Source: CAWUKT01 sp964352215 (GTDB taxonomy: Bacteria > Bacteroidota > Bacteroidia > J057 > JADKCL01). Taken from it: DNA of 64,000 nt. This document shows, in pieces, positions 1-10,168 of the stretch (position 1 is its first letter; each line of letters begins with the position of its first letter). The notes below the pieces were generated by a model. It was not told where the DNA came from. It ran no database searches and saw nothing but the letters and a program-made list of their open reading frames with translations. Location: the NCBI GenBank assembly GCA_964352215.1, contig CAYGRE010000006.1, positions 40,953 through 104,952 of the forward strand. The letters run 5' to 3'. The position numbers and the translations under genes are program-made.

Positions 1-8
1 TTTGCTGG

Positions 9-443
9 GTGTGCCTTGCCATCTTATTGGTTTGGATTGTATTCAGCGGCTGTAAGAAAGAGGAAATTGTGGCCGACCCGATTCCCTTCATCAGCATAGA
101 AAGCGTTAGCCCAACCAATGTCAGCCAGTTCCAGGACAGCGTCATTGTAGTCCTGAGCTATGACGATGGAGACGGAGACCTAGGCTATTTTGATCCAGAT
201 TCCAGTGCCTTGGCCGTCACCGACAGCCGATTCTCAGAACCGGATTATTACTTCGTACAAGCCCTGGCTCCTGATGTTGAAGAAAACCTCCACATCAGAG
301 GAACCCTGCGCATCGGCCTGACACCGCCCTTCATTTTGGGTTCGGGCAGTCAGGAAGTCATCTCATATACCATCAGAATCAAAGACCGGGCGGGAAATTG
401 GAGCAATTCCGTGGTTACACCCGACATCACCATCAGTGAATGA
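9..443 (+). CDS. Small lipoprotein, possibly 5'-truncated by the window edge
   Basis: About 144 residues. It opens with a hydrophobic stretch ending in a lipobox-like FSGC followed by KKEE, which fits a signal-peptidase-II lipoprotein; the Cys would be the lipidated residue. The GTG at 9 is the first usable start, but the frame is open to base 1, so the true start may lie upstream. The rest is an Asp-rich, beta-type extracellular domain (DDGDGDLGYFDPDS) of the kind seen in Bacteroidota surface lipoproteins. It overlaps the next gene by 8 bp, suggesting cotranscription with the large adhesin. I do not recognise a specific family. Confidence 0.65.
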   Translation: MCLAILLVWIVFSGCKKEEIVADPIPFISIESVSPTNVSQFQDSVIVVLSYDDGDGDLGYFDPDSSALAVTDSRFSEPDYYFVQALAPDVEENLHIRGTLRIGLTPPFILGSGSQEVISYTIRIKDRAGNWSNSVVTPDITISE

Positions 444-3400
444 CCAAATGCGGATCCTCTGGGCCATACCTGTGATTGTATTCCTGCTTTGGGCAGGGAA
501 CCTCTCTGCTCAGACCATTTACCAGATGAGCGATACCACCGTCTCAGACTGTCAGGGAATCCTGCTGGACAGCGAAGCCGGACAGGCAGGTGATTATGAC
601 CACGATGAAAATTTCACCTTTACCATTTGTCCCAATGGCGGGGTCGATTCGATCACGCTGGCCTGGACTTCATTTTGTACTGAGGCAGGCTTTGATTTTC
701 TGAGAATTTTCCAGGGAACTGACACGCTTGGACCATTGATTGGCGGTCCCTATTCCGGCACCGTCCTCCCGCCTCCCCTCACTATCCAGGGATGTGTCAC
801 CATCAATTTTGTCTCTGATCCCAATGTCTCTTGTACCGGTTGGATCGCTGAATGGGAAGTTTTCGAAACGATCCCAACCCCGGCGGAAATGACCCTATCC
901 CCATTCCCGGTGACCTGTAGTACCGCTACCCTCAACATCAACTTTGACAAAAATGTCCATTGCGACTCGATCAACGGAGCAAATTTCAACCTCACCGGGC
1001 CCGGCGGTCAGAATATTACCGCCAATGCCACCGGATGTACCAATGACTCCACCACCACCGCAGTGGTAAATTTCAATCCAGGCCTGAACCAAAGCGGAGT
1101 GTACACCCTCGACTTCACCACCTTTTACAGAGATGCATGTGATAGCCTCTGGGAATTGACCAGCAGCGATACTTTCAGCATCACCGACTGCCCCCTGGCT
1201 GTCTTCATAGATGCCCAGCCTGATACCATCTGCCCGGGAAGTTGCAGCGATCTCACCGCAATCGCTACCGGAGGAGATTCCCTCAATTATACCTATACCT
1301 GGAGCAACGGCATCCCTCCTACCGCCGGCCCCCATACGGTTTGCCCATTGGCCACCACCACCTATTCCGTGACCGTTACCGACGGCAGTCCGGCGCCACC
1401 CGCCATCAATACTGTCACCGTCTATGTACTTCCCCCGCCAAATACCCAGCCCGACTTTGCCATCTGCCAGTCGGAGCCGGCCCAAAACCTGACTGCCAAT
1501 CCCGGCGGCGGCACCTGGTCCGGCCCCGGCATCATCAATGCCACCAACGGAACATTTCTCGCGGATTCCGCCGGTGCCGGCGTTCACACCATCGTCTATA
1601 CGCTGGCAAACGGTTGCAGTGACACCCTCACCATCACCGTACAATCCTTTGACGCGGGACCTACCCAAGCCGCTTGTCCGGGATCGGCCCCTTTTAATGT
1701 CACCGGCTTTACCCCTGCCGGTGGAGTATGGTCCGGCCCCAATATCACCCCCGCAGGCGTATTCAATCCCGCCACACCTGGCACCTATACCGTCACCTAT
1801 ACCTTGGGAGGATGCTCCGACACCAAGACCATCAATGTCCAGAACATTGTCGTCCCCACGGACACCAACCTTTGCTCCTCAGCCGATACTTTCACCCTCG
1901 CATTCAGCCCTGTCGGAGGGGTTTGGAGCATCGGATCACAAGGAACCCAAAATGTCTTTGACAATGCTACCACCGGCCTCGTCGATCCCGGTGACGGAGA
2001 TACCGTCAACGTATTGGTCTACACCATCAATGGATGCTCCGACAGCCTGGTAATGTCGATTTTCCAAATCGATGCCGGCAACAATATCACCACCTGCCCC
2101 AAAGCCGCGCCATTCATCGTCAAAGACTCACTGGGGTCAGTACAGACTTCACCCCTCGGCGGGACCTGGAGCGGTACTGGAATTCTCAACACCAATACCG
2201 GTTTGTTTGATCCTTCCGTCAACAATCAAAACTGGAACGCTACCATCACCTACTCTTTTGGCGGCTGTACGGCGACGAAGTTTGTCTATATGCGCATCAC
2301 CGATGTATCCATTGATACCCTCCTCTATTGTCGGGATGATTCCAGCATCCTGACCCTGAATTATGCCAATACCGGACGCACCCCCGGTGGTGGTCAATGG
2401 ACCGGCCCCAATCTCCTGACCACCGGACAAAATGCGACCATCCGTCCGGCCGACCTCGGCGTCGGCCTCCATGTCTATGAATACTTGGCAAATGGCTGTG
2501 CTGACAGCTTCCATGTACAGATCCCTGAACCCAATACCCTCACCGATACCAGCGTTTGTGAATTGGAGCCGGGATTCCAACTGTCCGTCAGTCCTCCCGA
2601 CCACCCTGCCGGAGGAACCTGGACTGGGAACGGCGTCACCTCTCCCCAAGGTACTTATGATCCACAGACAGCCGGGGTGGGTACCTGGCCCATCTACTAC
2701 CAATCCTACAACGGCTGCAACGATACTTCACAGATTACAGTCTTCCCACCACCCGTGGTAAGCATTTCCGGATTGGCACCCAACTACTGCTTTATTGACA
2801 CGGTTGTTCCCCTGAACCTCAGCCCACCCGGTGGACTCCTGACAGGTACCGGATTGGTTGGAAATGGCTTTAACCCCTCCCTGGCCGGACCGGGAACGCA
2901 TCAATTGACCTATACTTTTGGAGACGGGGCCTGTACGAGAACGGATTTCATTTTTACTACCGTGGGCATTCCCCTCAACATGACCTTGAGCAGCAGCGAC
3001 GATACGATATGTATTGGCGAACAGATACAGCTCAATGTCCAGGCCCTGGGAGGAGCAGGTGGGAACTACACCTTTACCTGGAACCAGGGATTGAGCAATA
3101 ATCCCAGCCACACTATTTCGCCTACCGCAAGCGGAATATATTCCGTAGAAGTCTCAGACGGATGTACCGATCCGGTCATGGACTCAGTTGCCATCGTTGT
3201 CCGTCAACCCTATACGGTGGATTTCGATACAAGCAATGTCCAGTGTTTTGGAGAAACAGGCTATGCAGTGGCGATCCCGAGCATTCCCGGCAATTACACC
3301 TTTGTTTGGGATACCGATCCACCCGTATTCAACGATACCCTGTTTGCTGAAGTCAGAAACGACTACGTAGTCACGGTTGCCGATTCAGGCTCTGGCTGCC

Positions 3401-3963
3401 TCATCAGCGACACCATCACCATCCCAGGTTATCCAGCCATCGGAGCAAATTTTGTCACCAATCCAAGTGCCTGTGCCCTCCTAAGTGATCCGACCTTTGA
3501 CATCATAGACCTTAGCATTGGGGCCGACTTTGGGCTTTGGGATTACGGCGATGGCACCACCGAACCCTATGCCCAGGGAAACAATCCATTCCACCGCTAC
3601 AATGCGATCGGTACCTACCAGATCACCCTCACAGTTGAGAATACCGGACAGTGCCGGGATACACTCGCCATTGAAGTTTGCGTCGATCCTGCAGAACCGG
3701 TCTATTACGGTAGCTTCAGCCCCAATGGGGACGGCGTCAACGACTTCTTTGAGATTGATTTCATAGAAGCTTTTCCCAACAATTCTATCCAGATCTTCAA
3801 CCGCTACGGCAATTTGGTCTACGAAGCAGCCCCCTACAACAACGATTGGAATGGCGTCAGCAACAAGACCGGCGGCGAACTGCCAGACGGTGCCTACTTC
3901 TACATCTTCAAGAGAGGAGATGATTCCCCGGAGGTTACGGGAGATGTGGTGATAATCCGTTGA
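436..3963 (+). CDS. Large secreted adhesin with gliding-motility-associated C-terminal domain (T9SS type B substrate)
   Basis: 1175 residues. A signal peptide (about 1-26, ending LSAQ) is followed by a CUB-like domain (about 30-140, with paired Cys). Then come many Ig-like repeats marked by GGTWSGPG-type motifs from about residue 350 to 850, a PKD domain near 1035-1090 (FGLWDYGDGT), and the CHU-type gliding-motility C-terminus from about 1092 (FSPNGDGVNDFF, IFNRYGNLVYE). In this family that C-terminus directs export through the type IX secretion system, usually with a dedicated PorP/SprF partner, and one is encoded 5 kb away. The start may be ATG 436 or ATG 448. It would be exposed on the cell surface as an adhesin or filament; the ligand is unknown. 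Confidence 0.9.
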   Translation: MNDQMRILWAIPVIVFLLWAGNLSAQTIYQMSDTTVSDCQGILLDSEAGQAGDYDHDENFTFTICPNGGVDSITLAWTSFCTEAGFDFLRIFQGTDTLGPLIGGPYSGTVLPPPLTIQGCVTINFVSDPNVSCTGWIAEWEVFETIPTPAEMTLSPFPVTCSTATLNINFDKNVHCDSINGANFNLTGPGGQNITANATGCTNDSTTTAVVNFNPGLNQSGVYTLDFTTFYRDACDSLWELTSSDTFSITDCPLAVFIDAQPDTICPGSCSDLTAIATGGDSLNYTYTWSNGIPPTAGPHTVCPLATTTYSVTVTDGSPAPPAINTVTVYVLPPPNTQPDFAICQSEPAQNLTANPGGGTWSGPGIINATNGTFLADSAGAGVHTIVYTLANGCSDTLTITVQSFDAGPTQAACPGSAPFNVTGFTPAGGVWSGPNITPAGVFNPATPGTYTVTYTLGGCSDTKTINVQNIVVPTDTNLCSSADTFTLAFSPVGGVWSIGSQGTQNVFDNATTGLVDPGDGDTVNVLVYTINGCSDSLVMSIFQIDAGNNITTCPKAAPFIVKDSLGSVQTSPLGGTWSGTGILNTNTGLFDPSVNNQNWNATITYSFGGCTATKFVYMRITDVSIDTLLYCRDDSSILTLNYANTGRTPGGGQWTGPNLLTTGQNATIRPADLGVGLHVYEYLANGCADSFHVQIPEPNTLTDTSVCELEPGFQLSVSPPDHPAGGTWTGNGVTSPQGTYDPQTAGVGTWPIYYQSYNGCNDTSQITVFPPPVVSISGLAPNYCFIDTVVPLNLSPPGGLLTGTGLVGNGFNPSLAGPGTHQLTYTFGDGACTRTDFIFTTVGIPLNMTLSSSDDTICIGEQIQLNVQALGGAGGNYTFTWNQGLSNNPSHTISPTASGIYSVEVSDGCTDPVMDSVAIVVRQPYTVDFDTSNVQCFGETGYAVAIPSIPGNYTFVWDTDPPVFNDTLFAEVRNDYVVTVADSGSGCLISDTITIPGYPAIGANFVTNPSACALLSDPTFDIIDLSIGADFGLWDYGDGTTEPYAQGNNPFHRYNAIGTYQITLTVENTGQCRDTLAIEVCVDPAEPVYYGSFSPNGDGVNDFFEIDFIEAFPNNSIQIFNRYGNLVYEAAPYNNDWNGVSNKTGGELPDGAYFYIFKRGDDSPEVTGDVVIIR

Positions 3964-3979
3964 GAAATTCCGACAACCC

Positions 3980-6919
3980 TTATTTGCGAACCAAAATCTG
4001 CTTTCGCAGGCCCTTCTCGCCGGCCTGTAACTCCAGGATATAAATGCCTTTTGCAAGATTTCCCAGCTCAAAGACAGCTTGCCCATTCCCCTGAATCCGG
4101 AAAGTCTTGGGTGCAATCACCTCTTTGCCCATCATATCGTATAAACCGACCTGTAAGCGGGAGACAGTCGTATGGGAGAAGCGTAAATTCAAATGATCAC
4201 TGGCAGGATTCGGGAAAATATCCACTTCCAGACCCAATCCTTCCTCCAATCCGACTTCACAAATCAAAGGCAAAGCCAGAAATGCCGTATCAACCCCACA
4301 AGCATTGTGGATGATCAACTCAACATTGAAAAGGCCGGTTCCAGGATAGATATGGGAAGGGTTTTGTACAAATCCGGAATCTCCATCGCCGAAAACCCAG
4401 ATCCAGTCATCTACCGGGCCTCCGGTGGTATTTCCAAAGAAATTGATGATGGGACAATTGCTGGTGTCGGCGGCAATATTTGCAATTGGATTGGCAGGAA
4501 TCGTTACAAAAACCGTATCGCTGCTGGGGCAATTGTCCTGATTGGTGACGGTGACGGCATAGACGCCTCCGGAACCCACACAGATTTCATTGCCAAGCGC
4601 ACCCGTGGTCCAGGTATAATTTAATCCCGGATTGGGATTGGCAGTAAAGCAAAGTGTATCTCCGGGACACATAATCGTATCAGGACCGAGATCAGCGGCA
4701 GGGAATCCAGCTACAAATATTGCGATGGAGTCTACCGAGGTACATCCAGCGCTGCTTGTGGCAGTGACGGAATAATTTCCCGTCGTATTCACAGCCAAAG
4801 TTTGCGTATTGGCTCCGGTGGACCATACATACCCGGATGCACCAGGATCAGCTACCAGGGTCAGGTCAGCGCATACCGTAGTATCAGGCCCTAAATTCAA
4901 TGCCGGCAAAGGCAAGATCTGCACATTCTGCGTGTCGCTGCGAACCACTCCACAAGGCGTGGTGACATCTAAATAATAGGCTCCGGAAGTGGTAACCACC
5001 GCATTTTGCCCAATTTGACCGTCGGACCAGAGATAAGTAAAACCAGGGAGGGTTGGGGCATTCAAAGTATAGCTTCCGCAAGCAGCAGTGTCGGCAGCGA
5101 GATTGACCTGGTACTGAGCCGGAATGCCAAATACTTCAATGGTATCCCGCGTAGTGCAGAAGGAATTGTTGGAGACTTCCACCCAATAGATACCGGGGCT
5201 GGTCACCGGTAGGGTCTGAGTAGTTGCTCCCGTAGACCAGAGGTAAGTGTCACCTGATACAAAATCCGCATCCAGCACCGCGGTGTCTCCCGTACAAATG
5301 GTGAGATCCGGTCCCAGGTAAACCCCGTTGCTGATTACGAAATCATCAAAGGCAAAGCCCTCTCCGGTAACCCCATTGTCACTTTGAAAAACGATCCGGA
5401 CCATGACATCTTCCCGCCCGGCCAGGTTGTACATATTTCGTTTGGCGGCCACCCAACCACCTGAACCATTCCCGTCGGCAACCGTTCCGGTCCAGCCGTG
5501 TGATTGTCCCCCCGGACGGACATAAATGTCGTTGTTGTTGTACCAATTGAAGGGATCACCCGAATTCCCGAGGCGGCTCCAGGTAGATCCACCCGTTGTC
5601 GAGTACTGAAGCACTGCGCCATCCCAGGTGTATTCATTTTCCCAGGCGATATTGAGACGGAGTTCTGGGCGGCATACATTGCTGAAGTCAAAGCAAGGGC
5701 CGATCACCCAGGCATTTTCCCCATTGTTATAAGGTGTAGCAGTCCCGGTGATCATGGCATTGGCGCCGGTAGCTGCTCCATTGATCACCGTCTTCCCCGG
5801 TGTTCCCACCGCCCAACTGGGATTTACCCCTTCCACACGCCACAAACCGGGCCCATTTTCAAAGCCTTCCGCATAGGGAAATTGGTTGACGACATCGAAG
5901 TGGTAGACATTGATGGTCTTCTCCCGGTTATGGGAGGTTCCCAAAGGAGACATCTTACTCCAGGCGGAAACGGTATGTGGCCCGAGTGCGCTCAGGTCAG
6001 CTCTTTGCTGGAAAGTCAGGTTGATTGCTCCGGACGGGAGCAAAGTATCGGTCAGGGTGAAAGTCTCGCTGGCTGGGTTGTTCAGGTCGGCCTGAAAGCA
6101 TAAGCGTACCGTATCACCAGGAAATAAGGTATTGGTCCCATGGTTGAATACCGTTACACGCACTGTTTCCGTATCGGACAAGGCACAGCCCTGTACCGGA
6201 TCATTGATCAGGATCACTTCAAGGTCATTCTCCTGAGGAATGAAAAAATCAATATCGTCCAGCGCCATGTCTCCGGCATAGTCCGTCCCTGTGATGCAAC
6301 GCATCCGAAAACGCACCGAGTCCAGGGCCATATAAGGTCCCATGCTGACCACCTGCCGTTGCCAGAGATTTACATTGTCGGTGAGGGGGGGAATGATGTC
6401 TTCGACCCAGGGACTGTTCCCCTGGCTGGTATCTACATCCAAATGCAAATTCCCCATGTGGACGCCATACATGTGGTACCAAAAAGAAAGCAGTACCGTA
6501 TCGGTAGCGCCGGTAAAATCAAAATAGGCAGAAACCAGATCGGACCGCTTATTGGGATATCCCTGGTTGATGCAGGAAGATTCTATGTAAATATAATATC
6601 CTTGTGAATTGCCAAAGGTGTGGTCCTGGGGCGGGCCGGTCGGTGAAGAGGGCGTACCGGAGCGGTCGGTGATCCAATCCAGGTCTTCATTGGTCTGGTT
6701 GCGCCAGGTTCCCAGCAAGGGACAGTTGGTATTGCATCCAGATATACATACAGGCTCATCTTCGAAACTGCTGATGTGCGGAAACTGACTGATTTGTCCC
6801 TGAAGATCATTAGAAGATAAAAATACCATTAGAATGATGTACAGGAAGGCTGTCAATACAATTGCCCCTCTTTGCCTAAAAGAGTCCTTGACCTCTCTAT
6901 ATATCGCTACTGCCATCAT
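3980..6919 (-). CDS. T9SS type A sorted MAM/Ig-like/PKD surface protein
   Basis: 979 residues. An N-terminal hydrophobic export segment (about 20-42) precedes a MAM-like domain (about 50-210: SFEDEP, DLDWITDRSGTPSSPTGP). A CARDB-like stretch, a second jelly-roll-like region, and four or five short Ig-like repeats (LGPDTTVC, YLWSTGA motifs) follow. A PKD domain lies near 820-875 (WVFGDGDSGFVQNPSH). The C-terminal 80 residues match a type A sorting domain: FPNPASDHLNL, LYDMMGKEV, GIYILEL and a basic ILVRK end. It is expected to be exported by the T9SS and attached to the surface. It is the last gene of a PorP-OmpA-substrate operon and its start overlaps the OmpA gene stop by 4 bp. Its 3' end is 16 bp from the convergent adhesin stop. 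Confidence 0.88.
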   Translation of the reverse strand: MMAVAIYREVKDSFRQRGAIVLTAFLYIILMVFLSSNDLQGQISQFPHISSFEDEPVCISGCNTNCPLLGTWRNQTNEDLDWITDRSGTPSSPTGPPQDHTFGNSQGYYIYIESSCINQGYPNKRSDLVSAYFDFTGATDTVLLSFWYHMYGVHMGNLHLDVDTSQGNSPWVEDIIPPLTDNVNLWQRQVVSMGPYMALDSVRFRMRCITGTDYAGDMALDDIDFFIPQENDLEVILINDPVQGCALSDTETVRVTVFNHGTNTLFPGDTVRLCFQADLNNPASETFTLTDTLLPSGAINLTFQQRADLSALGPHTVSAWSKMSPLGTSHNREKTINVYHFDVVNQFPYAEGFENGPGLWRVEGVNPSWAVGTPGKTVINGAATGANAMITGTATPYNNGENAWVIGPCFDFSNVCRPELRLNIAWENEYTWDGAVLQYSTTGGSTWSRLGNSGDPFNWYNNNDIYVRPGGQSHGWTGTVADGNGSGGWVAAKRNMYNLAGREDVMVRIVFQSDNGVTGEGFAFDDFVISNGVYLGPDLTICTGDTAVLDADFVSGDTYLWSTGATTQTLPVTSPGIYWVEVSNNSFCTTRDTIEVFGIPAQYQVNLAADTAACGSYTLNAPTLPGFTYLWSDGQIGQNAVVTTSGAYYLDVTTPCGVVRSDTQNVQILPLPALNLGPDTTVCADLTLVADPGASGYVWSTGANTQTLAVNTTGNYSVTATSSAGCTSVDSIAIFVAGFPAADLGPDTIMCPGDTLCFTANPNPGLNYTWTTGALGNEICVGSGGVYAVTVTNQDNCPSSDTVFVTIPANPIANIAADTSNCPIINFFGNTTGGPVDDWIWVFGDGDSGFVQNPSHIYPGTGLFNVELIIHNACGVDTAFLALPLICEVGLEEGLGLEVDIFPNPASDHLNLRFSHTTVSRLQVGLYDMMGKEVIAPKTFRIQGNGQAVFELGNLAKGIYILELQAGEKGLRKQILVRK

Positions 6920-9108
6920 TGATTGATATTGCCATTGTATCCGATAATTTTGAACTCAGTTCTGCGGTTTTCGGCATGGGCCTCTTCTGAGCAATGGATG
7001 CCATCCCGACAGCCATTGACCGGTTCCGATTCTCCATATCCTTTGCTGGTGATCCGATCTGCTTCGACCCCGTTGAGGACCAGAAAATAGCGAACACTGC
7101 GGGCCCGCTTAGCGGAAAGATCTGCATTGTAAATGGCACTGCCGCGGGAGTCGGTATGCGACCCCAATTCAATGCTGACATCCGGATTGTCCTTCAAAAA
7201 AGTGACCAAGCGGCTCAACTCTGCTTCTGATTCCAGCTTGAGGTTCCATTTGTCAAAGTCGAAATAGATATTCTGCAAAGTAAAGACCTCTCCGATCTCT
7301 ATCGGCTTGATCTGCATGGGTATAATCGTATCTCCATCGTAGGAATCTCTGGTAGTTGAAACCCTCATTTTGGCGGTATAATAACCTTCCTTGGCGATGG
7401 ACATTTCATACTCGGTCTTTGGTATAAGCTTCGCTGAAAAACGACCGTAGCGATCTGTCTCCCGCATCAAGGTATCGCCCCTGCCAATTCTTCTCAGGCT
7501 TACCGTCGCCCCATCCAGTGGTTCATGGGTAGAATCGTCTACCACCACCGCCGTGACTGCGGGTGGAGGATTGTACAATACGACCCGGTACCGGTCCTGC
7601 AGCCCGTTTGCCTCTGAATTGGGGTCAATCCGAAAGACAACATCCTCAAAATCAGGGGTCTTCACCGCAATCTTATAGGATGATTCACGCTGGAGGTTGA
7701 GCTGGGTCAAGCCCAAACTGTCAGTCTCCAGCCTTTGCACAACCTGTTCCTGCTCATCATACAGGACCACTTCCGCACCTTCTACGGGAAAAGCAGATAC
7801 GCTGTCCTGAACATAGATCTCAATAGATGGCTGTGACAAAGTAAAAGCATAGATATCATCCCCTCCCACTCCTCCGGGCCGATTGGAACTGAAATATCCA
7901 AATTGCTTGTCCCCTTCCAGAAAATAGGCAAAATCATCAAAGGCTGAATTGACCGGGGCTCCCAGATTCACCGGGTCAGTGAGGAGGTCTTTGCACTTGA
8001 AAATATCCAGATGGCCAAGGCCGGGATGACCATCCGAAGCGAAATAAAAAGCACCGTCCGGGTGCAAAAAGGGAAATTGTTCATCGCCCGGCGTATTGAT
8101 CTTATCGCCAAGGTTGACAGGTTCGGACCAGGCATTGCCATCCCACTGTGAACGGTAGAGGTCTTTTCCCCCTAAGCCACCAGTCCGGTCAGAGGAAAAG
8201 AACAATTGCTTGCCATCTGAAGAAATAAAGGGATGGGTGGCATTGCTCTCCAATTGGTTGTGCGTAAAGGGTTCGACTTCGGTTCCCTTGTCCCCCTTCA
8301 TGGTGGCCCGGTAAATGTCAAGGTGGATGAACCGGGTCTCATCCCGGGACTGCTTCCCGTCTGGTTCTGAATTCCGGGAAAACCAGGCCACCGTACTATC
8401 TGCTTCGGCCACGGAAAAATTGCTTTCATGGTATTTGGATCGGATATCCCCACTCAGGGGCTCAGGACTTTTCCATTTGTTCTCAAAACGGTTCTTTTCC
8501 TTGACATAATACAAATCCAGAAACCCTTGCCCCAAGCCCTCGAACTGGTAATCCCGGGTTCCTGCATCTCTGGAACTCGCAAAGACGATGCCCCCTTGCC
8601 AGGGAAATGCGCCAAATTCTGAGGCGGTGGAATTGATGGGTAGCAGCATGACCTGGTAAGCAGCAGTGTCCCGGTACCAAAAGTCTGTATTGGAGAGGGC
8701 TTCTTCAAAAGCCTTCCCCCGCAGGTCTTCAGGGACCAATTGGCTGTAAGTGGAAAAAGCATCTTTGGCCCGATCGTATTTCCCTTGCTGGAGCATGACA
8801 TGGCCATATTCAAACCAAGCCTGGGCCGGCTTTTCACCAGCTTCGGCAAAGAGCTTTTCATAAGCGGTGGCGGAAGATTCGTAATCGTGGATCAGGTAAT
8901 AGCAGTGGGCCAGCATAAATTGTGCGTGCTCCTCCCCCTTCTTTGCCGCCTTCTTATAATGTGGGATGGCCCGGAAGTAGGCCAGCGCCTCCACTTCTTC
9001 ATCTCCCAGTCGGGAATGACGGGATTGCCCACTGAGGAGACTTCCCCATACCATGAAGAGGGTCATCCAAATCCCGATCTTGCTGTGCATCCGGTTTACA
9101 GTTCCCAT
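6916..9108 (-). CDS. OmpA-family protein with TPR, beta-propeller and regulatory-like domains (PorE-like T9SS component)
   Basis: 730 residues. A signal peptide (about 1-28) is followed by TPR-like helices (about 30-150), a WD40/PD40-type propeller (about 160-440, FSSDRTGGLGGKDLY and FFSSNRPGGVGGDDIYAF blades), carboxypeptidase-regulatory-like beta domains (about 445-600), and an OmpA C-terminal peptidoglycan-binding domain (about 605-725: NIYFDFDKW, ELGSHTDSRG, RARSVRYFL). This TPR-propeller-CRD-OmpA order is that described for PorE of the T9SS, which links the machine to peptidoglycan. Unlike classical PorE I see no lipobox. It sits 2 bp after a PorP/SprF gene, supporting a T9SS role, perhaps specific to one substrate. 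Many Bacteroidota carry several such paralogues, so it may not be the core PorE. Confidence 0.85.
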   Translation of the reverse strand: MGTVNRMHSKIGIWMTLFMVWGSLLSGQSRHSRLGDEEVEALAYFRAIPHYKKAAKKGEEHAQFMLAHCYYLIHDYESSATAYEKLFAEAGEKPAQAWFEYGHVMLQQGKYDRAKDAFSTYSQLVPEDLRGKAFEEALSNTDFWYRDTAAYQVMLLPINSTASEFGAFPWQGGIVFASSRDAGTRDYQFEGLGQGFLDLYYVKEKNRFENKWKSPEPLSGDIRSKYHESNFSVAEADSTVAWFSRNSEPDGKQSRDETRFIHLDIYRATMKGDKGTEVEPFTHNQLESNATHPFISSDGKQLFFSSDRTGGLGGKDLYRSQWDGNAWSEPVNLGDKINTPGDEQFPFLHPDGAFYFASDGHPGLGHLDIFKCKDLLTDPVNLGAPVNSAFDDFAYFLEGDKQFGYFSSNRPGGVGGDDIYAFTLSQPSIEIYVQDSVSAFPVEGAEVVLYDEQEQVVQRLETDSLGLTQLNLQRESSYKIAVKTPDFEDVVFRIDPNSEANGLQDRYRVVLYNPPPAVTAVVVDDSTHEPLDGATVSLRRIGRGDTLMRETDRYGRFSAKLIPKTEYEMSIAKEGYYTAKMRVSTTRDSYDGDTIIPMQIKPIEIGEVFTLQNIYFDFDKWNLKLESEAELSRLVTFLKDNPDVSIELGSHTDSRGSAIYNADLSAKRARSVRYFLVLNGVEADRITSKGYGESEPVNGCRDGIHCSEEAHAENRRTEFKIIGYNGNINQ

Positions 9109-9110
9109 AA

Positions 9111-10076
9111 TTAAAACAATCTGGGGCTGAAGATACCATCCTTCTTAAAGCGGAAATCGTAACCGAACATCAATTCATGGGAACCAGAAGTAAATCCATT
9201 CAGATTGCTCAGCGGGTAACCATAAGCATACCCCATTCTCAATTGGGGACTCAGGAAGAAGTCCAGCAAGCCGACGACCGCATCTCCGGTTCGGTAGGAT
9301 ACCCCGACCCCAAAGCGGTCCTGAAAATAGGTATTCAGGTTGAGGTCCAGTTGATAGGGCGCACCACCAACATATTTGAACAAGACAGAAGGTTTGAACT
9401 TAATCGCTTCACCCGCAGGTAATACCACCCCGGCGGTAGCGAAATAGTGCCGGCGAAGTCCCCGGATGCCATTGCCATCCAGGCTGATGTCCGGCACTAC
9501 GGAGTCGAAATTGTTGACCAGAATCCGGGGAACGGACAACCCGAAATAAGCCGACTTGCTGTAAAGGTAGATGCCAAAGCCAGCATTGGGCAGGAAAGTC
9601 TGTGAAGGGTAATCAATCGCGACCTGGTCGGTGCGGTCCTTGAAATCTGCATTTTCCCAGGCGATGCGAAAGATGTCCACCGTGCCCCTCAATCCAAAGG
9701 CAAGTTTTACTTTTCCCATGGGTATCCGGTAGGCATAATCAGCATTGACCCAGGTTTGGCCCAGGTAGCTGATCTGGTCGTTGACAATGCCAAAGCCAAA
9801 GCCGTGCCGTCGGTTAAAGCTGGGGAGGTGAAAGCTAAAGGATTGGGTATTGGGGGAACCTGAAAAACCGATCCACTGCATCCGAGCCAATCCGCTCAGG
9901 CTCATAGCATCCCGACTGCCCGCATAGGCGGGATTGAAAGCCAGTCCATTGAACATGTACTGGCTGTACATCGGGTCCTGCTGAGCTTGTCCCGTAGTGG
10001 GAGGCAAACACAGTAGAAATAAGCAAAGGAGCTTGAGAAACGCGGGAAACCTGGGTAAACGATCTGTTGATTCCAC
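9111..10076 (-). CDS. PorP/SprF family type IX secretion outer-membrane protein
   Basis: 321 residues, typical for the family. A signal peptide (about 1-32, ending GQA) is followed by the family signature QQDPMYSQYMFNGLAFNPAYAGSRD and an outer-membrane beta-barrel of alternating strands (GLRGTVDIFR, FKPSVLFKYVGGAPYQLDLNLN), ending in a Phe (SPRLF), as outer-membrane barrels often do. PorP/SprF proteins pair with T9SS type B substrates such as SprB. The 1175-aa CHU-type adhesin on the opposite strand is the obvious candidate partner. It is the first gene of a three-gene minus-strand operon with the OmpA and the type A substrate genes. Confidence 0.92.
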   Translation of the reverse strand: MESTDRLPRFPAFLKLLCLFLLCLPPTTGQAQQDPMYSQYMFNGLAFNPAYAGSRDAMSLSGLARMQWIGFSGSPNTQSFSFHLPSFNRRHGFGFGIVNDQISYLGQTWVNADYAYRIPMGKVKLAFGLRGTVDIFRIAWENADFKDRTDQVAIDYPSQTFLPNAGFGIYLYSKSAYFGLSVPRILVNNFDSVVPDISLDGNGIRGLRRHYFATAGVVLPAGEAIKFKPSVLFKYVGGAPYQLDLNLNTYFQDRFGVGVSYRTGDAVVGLLDFFLSPQLRMGYAYGYPLSNLNGFTSGSHELMFGYDFRFKKDGIFSPRLF

Positions 10077-10168
10077 TAGGTGGAAGATAGCAATTCAAGT
10101 CTTCTTCGGCAAACGGTATTTCCCTGCTGACAACTATTTCTTAGCTATTATTTTATTAGCTTTGCCGT

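Noticed and set aside
895..1668. Antisense frame of 257 codons in the large adhesin
   Set aside because: Gly/Ile-rich translation with no motif; produced by Thr/Pro/Gly-rich codons of the sense strand.
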